Assembly (NCBI GenBank): GCA_964637655.1
Contig: CAZWUZ010000225.1
Location: 1-6,383, forward strand
DNA length: 6,383 nucleotides
Direction of reading: 5' to 3'
DNA from: CAZWUZ01 sp964637655 [NCBI: uncultured bacterium]
GTDB taxonomy: Bacteria; DAOPZR01
Numbering within the stretch: position 1 is the stretch's first letter; the number at the start of each line of letters is the position of its first letter. Of the stretch, positions 5,962 through 6,383 are shown in pieces. The position numbers and the translations under genes were made by a program. The notes under the pieces are model-generated. The model made no database searches and was not told the origin of the DNA. It saw only the letters and a list, made by a program, of their open reading frames with translations.

Positions 5962-6019
5962 AATGGTTGCCTTGCGCGAAGCAAACTACGGCCTGCTACG
6001 GCTGACAGGGAGGCGGAAC

Positions 6020-6199
6020 ATGGCAGATATGGACCTGGTGGTGAAGAGCAAAGTGAAGGAATTCGTCAACGGCAAGGACATGAGCTGCAGCAGCGAAGCC
6101 GTCGACGCGCTCAGCGGCAAGGTGGCGGCGATCCTCGCAGCGGCAATTGCGCGCGCCAAAGAGAACGGCCGCAAGACCGTGAAGGCCTGCGACCTGTAA
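6020..6199 (+). CDS. Small bacterial histone-fold protein with truncated third helix
   Basis: 59 residues, small and basic. Predicted parts: helix 1 at about 5-16 (DLVVKSKVKEFV); a short loop (NGKDMS); a long helix 2 at about 23-50 (CSSEAVDALSGKVAAILAAA, then IARAKENG); then RKTVKACDL to the end. The N-G-R-K-T-V-K-x-x-D-L ending matches the loop-2/helix-3 signature of archaeal and bacterial histone folds (compare GRKTIKAEDI in archaeal HMf histones), but helix 3 is cut to about four residues. This resembles the short-helix-3 bacterial histones known from Bdellovibrio (Bd0055 type). It most likely dimerises and binds DNA as a nucleoid protein; DNA binding is inferred. The start at 6020 has AGGGAGG (6007-6013) six bases upstream; an in-frame ATG at 5963 would add 19 residues but has no SD and would begin right at the repeat. 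A strong terminator follows, so it is probably monocistronic. Confidence 0.82.
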   Translation: MADMDLVVKSKVKEFVNGKDMSCSSEAVDALSGKVAAILAAAIARAKENGRKTVKACDL

Positions 6200-6215
6200 T
6201 CGTGCACCGGCATCA

Positions 6216-6249
6216 CCGGGCCCGCCTCCTGGCGGGTCCGGTTTTTTTT
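6216..6249 (+). terminator. Intrinsic terminator of the histone gene
   Basis: An 11-bp stem (6216-6226 with 6231-6241) of CCGGGCCCGCC pairing with GGCGGGTCCGG contains a single G-T pair and has a four-base TCCT loop. It is followed immediately by eight T residues (6242-6249). It begins 16 bases after the histone stop codon, a textbook rho-independent terminator on the plus strand. Confidence 0.95.
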
Positions 6250-6383
6250 ATGGTCGTTGCGTGCTCCGGCCCCATGACGATCACCCCACCATCAGTGATT
6301 CCGCATCTGGGCAAGCCTAACAGCTAAGCAGGGACGGCAGCAGTCTCTTCTCAAACGGCAGAGCATATTCGCTTTCGCAAAAT
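6250..6383. other. Unassigned right-edge region
   Basis: This stretch has visibly lower GC than the genes to the left. On the minus strand a frame runs in from the right edge and ends at TAG 6317-6319, with the last residues reading EYALPFEKRLLPSLLSC. This could be the C-terminus of a leftward gene, but 21 codons are too few to identify it. A plus-strand ATG at 6274 gives only 17 codons. I see no repeat, terminal inverted repeat or RNA gene here. Confidence 0.2.

Noticed and set aside
5963-6019. N-terminal extension of the histone protein from ATG 5963
   Set aside because: There is no SD at 5963, whereas AGGGAGG is well spaced before 6020; the extra residues do not resemble histone sequence.

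Overview
The window looks like chromosomal DNA from a high-GC proteobacterium, most likely gamma or beta. The reasons are an OmpR-type regulator/kinase pair, sigma70-like promoters with strong Shine-Dalgarno (SD) sites, a proteobacterial-type TrpB and an HD-GYP response regulator. No rRNA or species marker is present, so genus cannot be set. Coding DNA is strongly GC-rich (a 60-base sample inside the kinase gene, 2101-2160, is 45/60 G+C), while the methyltransferase gene is clearly lower (2881-2940 is 29/60).

Layout. (1) 1-168, minus strand: the N-terminal 56 residues of an excisionase/MerR-like helix-turn-helix protein that runs off the left edge, with a strong promoter at 211-238. (2) 169-467: AT-rich intergenic DNA with a perfect 8-bp inverted repeat (277-299), a pyrimidine-rich tract and an extended -10 promoter. 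(3) 468-2677, plus strand: an OmpR-family response regulator and its sensor histidine kinase in a GTGA stop/start overlap. (4) 2725-3528, plus strand: a lower-GC class I SAM-dependent methyltransferase with an eroded motif I. (5) 3530-5798, minus strand: trpB followed, again with a GTGA overlap, by a receiver/HD-GYP cyclic-di-GMP phosphodiesterase gene. This gene is broken by an apparent out-of-frame deletion just before the conserved receiver lysine. (6) 5799-6019: a compact divergent control region with two overlapping sigma70-like promoters facing opposite ways and an 84-bp three-arm palindromic repeat. (7) 6020-6199, plus strand: a 59-residue single histone-fold protein with a nearly absent third helix, followed by a strong intrinsic terminator. 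(8) 6250-6383: nothing firmly assignable.

How the parts relate. The regulator/kinase pair forms a normal two-component system. The methyltransferase may be read from its own promoter or by read-through. trpB and the HD-GYP regulator appear co-transcribed from a promoter with too little leader for a trp attenuator, and trpA is not adjacent. The likely highlight is the small bacterial histone. It appears to share a bidirectional promoter region with trpB, and its mRNA would carry the folded repeat in its 5' leader.
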